Origin: Candidatus Iainarchaeum sp.
GTDB lineage: Archaea; Iainarchaeota; Iainarchaeia; Iainarchaeales; DTGL01
DNA length: 6,980 nt
Reading direction: 5' to 3'
NCBI GenBank assembly: GCA_017608575.1
Contig: JAFCFP010000054.1
Location: 1-6,980, forward strand
A program made the position numbers and the translations under genes. The notes under the pieces are model-generated. The model was not told where the DNA came from. It worked only from the letters and a program-made list of their open reading frames with translations, and made no database searches. Shown piece by piece: positions 5,701-6,980 of the stretch (the first letter of the stretch is position 1; each line of letters begins with the position of its first letter).

Positions 5701-6231
5701 CAGCATTACTACGCAGCACATTTCATCTTGGTCCACGCAAGGACAATCTGAAATCCAGTCTGAGTCAAGTCCCTCGTATTCTCCTATTTCATCAATGTCA
5801 TCTTCAAGCATTGTTCCAACATTGCATAAAACTGAAAGCTTGACATCAAGAGTGCCAGTGCCATTGTAGGCAATTAGTTTTGGTGAACCGTTTTCTTGTC
5901 CGCCATCAAAGCGTTCACTATCCGAAAAATCTCCAAGGCTTAGGCAAACCTGGTCAGTGGACATTCCAACATCTGCTTCTGATATTATTTCACTGCTTCG
6001 CATGTATTTTTTTGTATCACTGTCAAATGTTACAACCTCTGTTTTCTCATAGCCACCGCGTTCCCTTAATTCTTGAATCTTGTCAGCAACTTGTTTTGTT
6101 GGGTCGGAATGAGTGCCAATTGGCCCTATTCCACCAATTATAGCCATTAGTATTCCAAGGATTGCCATTGCAACAACTGCAGCAATGAGCAATTGGAATG
6201 CAGAAAACGCCTGTCCCCTTTCATTAAACAT
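5689..6231 (-). CDS. Pilin-like protein with RGQ class III signal and C-terminal DCPC/MCC motif
   Basis: A 180-residue protein: MFNERG, predicted cut after Gly6, then QAFSAFQLLIAAVVAMAILG as the start of a long hydrophobic helix to about residue 34 and a Gly/Pro hinge (GGIGPIG). The outer domain is acidic, with six cysteines: one each in DQVCLS and SVLCNV, and four in a compact C-terminal motif, DCPC then MCC eight residues on. Two sequons (NGS, NGT) are present. The ATG at 6231 is chosen over the GTG at 6240 because the GTG lies inside a strong GAGGTGA ribosome binding site, and because the resulting leader MFNERGQ matches MLFERGQ of the gene before it. Its C-terminal motif is repeated in the remnant downstream. 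Likely a pilus or pseudopilus subunit, possibly on its own transcript given the gap before it and the hairpin after it. Confidence 0.87.
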   Translation of the reverse strand: MFNERGQAFSAFQLLIAAVVAMAILGILMAIIGGIGPIGTHSDPTKQVADKIQELRERGGYEKTEVVTFDSDTKKYMRSSEIISEADVGMSTDQVCLSLGDFSDSERFDGGQENGSPKLIAYNGTGTLDVKLSVLCNVGTMLEDDIDEIGEYEGLDSDWISDCPCVDQDEMCCVVMLRKR

Positions 6232-6236
6232 CTTTT

Positions 6237-6243
6237 TCACCTC
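6237..6243 (-). promoter_or_regulatory. Strong ribosome binding site setting the start at 6231
   Basis: GAGGTGA on the minus strand matches the archaeal 16S tail complement and lies five bases before ATG 6231. An in-frame GTG at 6240 is part of this site and so is not the likely start. Confidence 0.75.
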
Positions 6244-6310
6244 ATCTTTTTAGTTGCATAGCATAAAAGCACTTTTCAATTAAAGCACTCCAAAAATAAA
6301 AGGAATTCTA

Positions 6311-6318
6311 ATATTTAA
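6311..6318 (-). promoter_or_regulatory. Possible TATA box for the 5689-6231 gene
   Basis: The 131-base gap between two pilin-like genes is AT-rich, and TTAAATAT on the minus strand is its best TATA-like sequence. It would give a leader of roughly 55-60 bases that includes the GAGGTGA site. Weaker alternatives (a TTTAATT near 6279-6285 and TTTTATG near 6263-6269) lie closer to the start. Readthrough from the upstream gene is also possible. Confidence 0.35.
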
Positions 6319-6362
6319 TGGTTTTGTTTTCTGTGTTGCTGGAATGCAATAGGACAAGCAAA

Positions 6363-6812
6363 TCAGTATTGCGGCTTTTTTCCAAATGAAACATAGCATT
6401 TTTCCTCACAGTCAGAACCGCTTGGCTGAATAATGCATTGGTAGTAAACGTTTACTGTGAGACGTTGTTTCATTTTAACTGCTTGGCCATCGCCAAGCAC
6501 TTCAATGTTGGATAGAGTTGATTGGAATTCAATGCATTCCTTATCAAAATGGAATTTTTTTGCAAGCGTTCCAGCGTAATAGGTTCCTTCTTTGAAAATA
6601 AGGTTCTTTTTTTCAATTAATCCCTCTGAGCCGTCAAGGGAAGATGCACTCAAAGCAAACTTGAATCCTTCATAATATCGTTCACTGCTAATGCTTAATT
6701 CAAGTCCACGGAAGTACATTATTGCTCCAGCAATTATTACAAAAATCATCGCAGCCATTATAAAAGCAATCAGCATTCTAAACGGCAAAAACTGGCCTCT
6801 TTCAAAAAGCAT
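6363..6812 (-). CDS. Short pilin-like protein with RGQ class III signal
   Basis: A 149-residue protein: MLFERG, predicted cut after Gly6, then QFLPFRMLIAFIMAAMIFVI as the start of a helix to about residue 34. The outer domain has four cysteines (KECIE, YQCII, SDCEEKC), enough for two disulfides, and no strong family motif. Its signal matches that of the 5689-6231 protein in length and pattern (M-x-x-E-R-G-Q, then Phe, a polar residue, Leu/Met-Leu-Ile-Ala). GGAGG at 6819-6823 lies six bases before the ATG, and the ATG overlaps the stop of the upstream membrane-protein gene (TAATG), so the two are translationally coupled. Likely a minor pilin-like subunit; the outer domain is unrecognised. Confidence 0.86.
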   Translation of the reverse strand: MLFERGQFLPFRMLIAFIMAAMIFVIIAGAIMYFRGLELSISSERYYEGFKFALSASSLDGSEGLIEKKNLIFKEGTYYAGTLAKKFHFDKECIEFQSTLSNIEVLGDGQAVKMKQRLTVNVYYQCIIQPSGSDCEEKCYVSFGKKPQY

Positions 6813-6980
6813 TAAATTCCTCCGCCGAAGGCTTGAATCATTATGTTTGCAGCAAAAAAGGAAACCGTGAACATAACCATTGCAATCGGCACATATTTTG
6901 CAATGTTTACTCTTACGAGCAAGGAATTGTCCTCTTCTATTTTTGTGGTGTAATAAATTACAACTATTGCAATTTCAATT
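6812..6980 (-). CDS. C-terminal end of a membrane protein (5' end outside window)
   Basis: The last 55 codons of a gene that begins beyond the window. The visible part starts in a hydrophobic stretch (IEIAIVVIYY), has a charged loop (TTKIEEDNSLLVRVN), then a final membrane helix (AKYVPIAMVMFTVSFFAAN) and a short Gly-rich end (FGGGI). The stop overlaps the start of the pilin-like gene by one base in a TAATG junction, so it belongs to the same transcript. A pilus platform protein would be an attractive partner here, but too little is visible to say so. Confidence 0.7.
   Translation of the reverse strand, partial: IEIAIVVIYYTTKIEEDNSLLVRVNIAKYVPIAMVMFTVSFFAANIMIQAFGGGI

Noticed and set aside
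6232..6240. GTG start at 6240 for the 5689-6231 gene
   Set aside because: The GTG is part of the GAGGTGA ribosome binding site for ATG 6231, and the shorter leader matches the paralogous MLFERGQ protein.
1..6980. CRISPR array, tRNA, rRNA, transposase or attachment site
   Set aside because: No regularly spaced repeats, cloverleaf-type sequence, rRNA-like segment, transposase motif or flanking direct repeats were seen on either strand.

Overview
The window reads as archaeal DNA, probably from a small-genome DPANN-type archaeon (Diapherotrites or Micrarchaeota-like; this placement is inference, since no rRNA or marker gene is present). The evidence is AT-rich DNA, TTTAAATA-type TATA boxes about 30 bases before starts, GGAGG/GAGGTGA ribosome binding sites, short or absent leaders, and several proteins that begin with an archaeal class III (type IV pilin-like) signal, Arg/Lys-Gly-Gln followed by a hydrophobic helix. 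No mobile element, tRNA, rRNA or CRISPR array is visible.

Right part, read leftwards on the minus strand (6980 to 2870): the tail of a membrane protein overlaps a first pilin-like gene (6363-6812). After a 131-base gap comes a second pilin-like gene (5689-6231), which ends in a perfect hairpin followed by a T-rich tract. Next is a degenerate, start-less copy of the second gene's C-terminal Cys motif (5568-5645), then a TATA box. A tightly packed five-gene operon follows: a 57-residue single-helix protein too short for ordinary ORF calling (5320-5493), a Cys-rich pilin-like protein (4748-5320), and three more proteins with one N-terminal helix each (4122-4751, 3622-4119, 2870-3631). All five junctions are overlaps or a gap of two bases. 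Every one of the six larger proteins carries an even number of cysteines in its extracytoplasmic part. Together they look like the minor subunits of an unusual surface pilus or pseudopilus, whose ATPase, platform protein and prepilin peptidase are not in the window.

Middle and left part: a plus-strand gene (2152-2832) encodes a soluble, very lysine/arginine-rich helical protein of unknown role. It diverges from a minus-strand pair: a multi-pass membrane protein (1539-2078) and, overlapping or directly after it, a large secreted or membrane-anchored protein (1525 to beyond base 1) with a Sec-type signal peptide. The 73-base divergent intergenic region holds a TATA box that could serve both directions and a perfect 10-base inverted repeat over the minus-strand start.

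No product here can be given a gene symbol with confidence. Four start sites were set or corrected from ribosome binding sites and gene junctions: 6231, 5493, 5320 and 4751.
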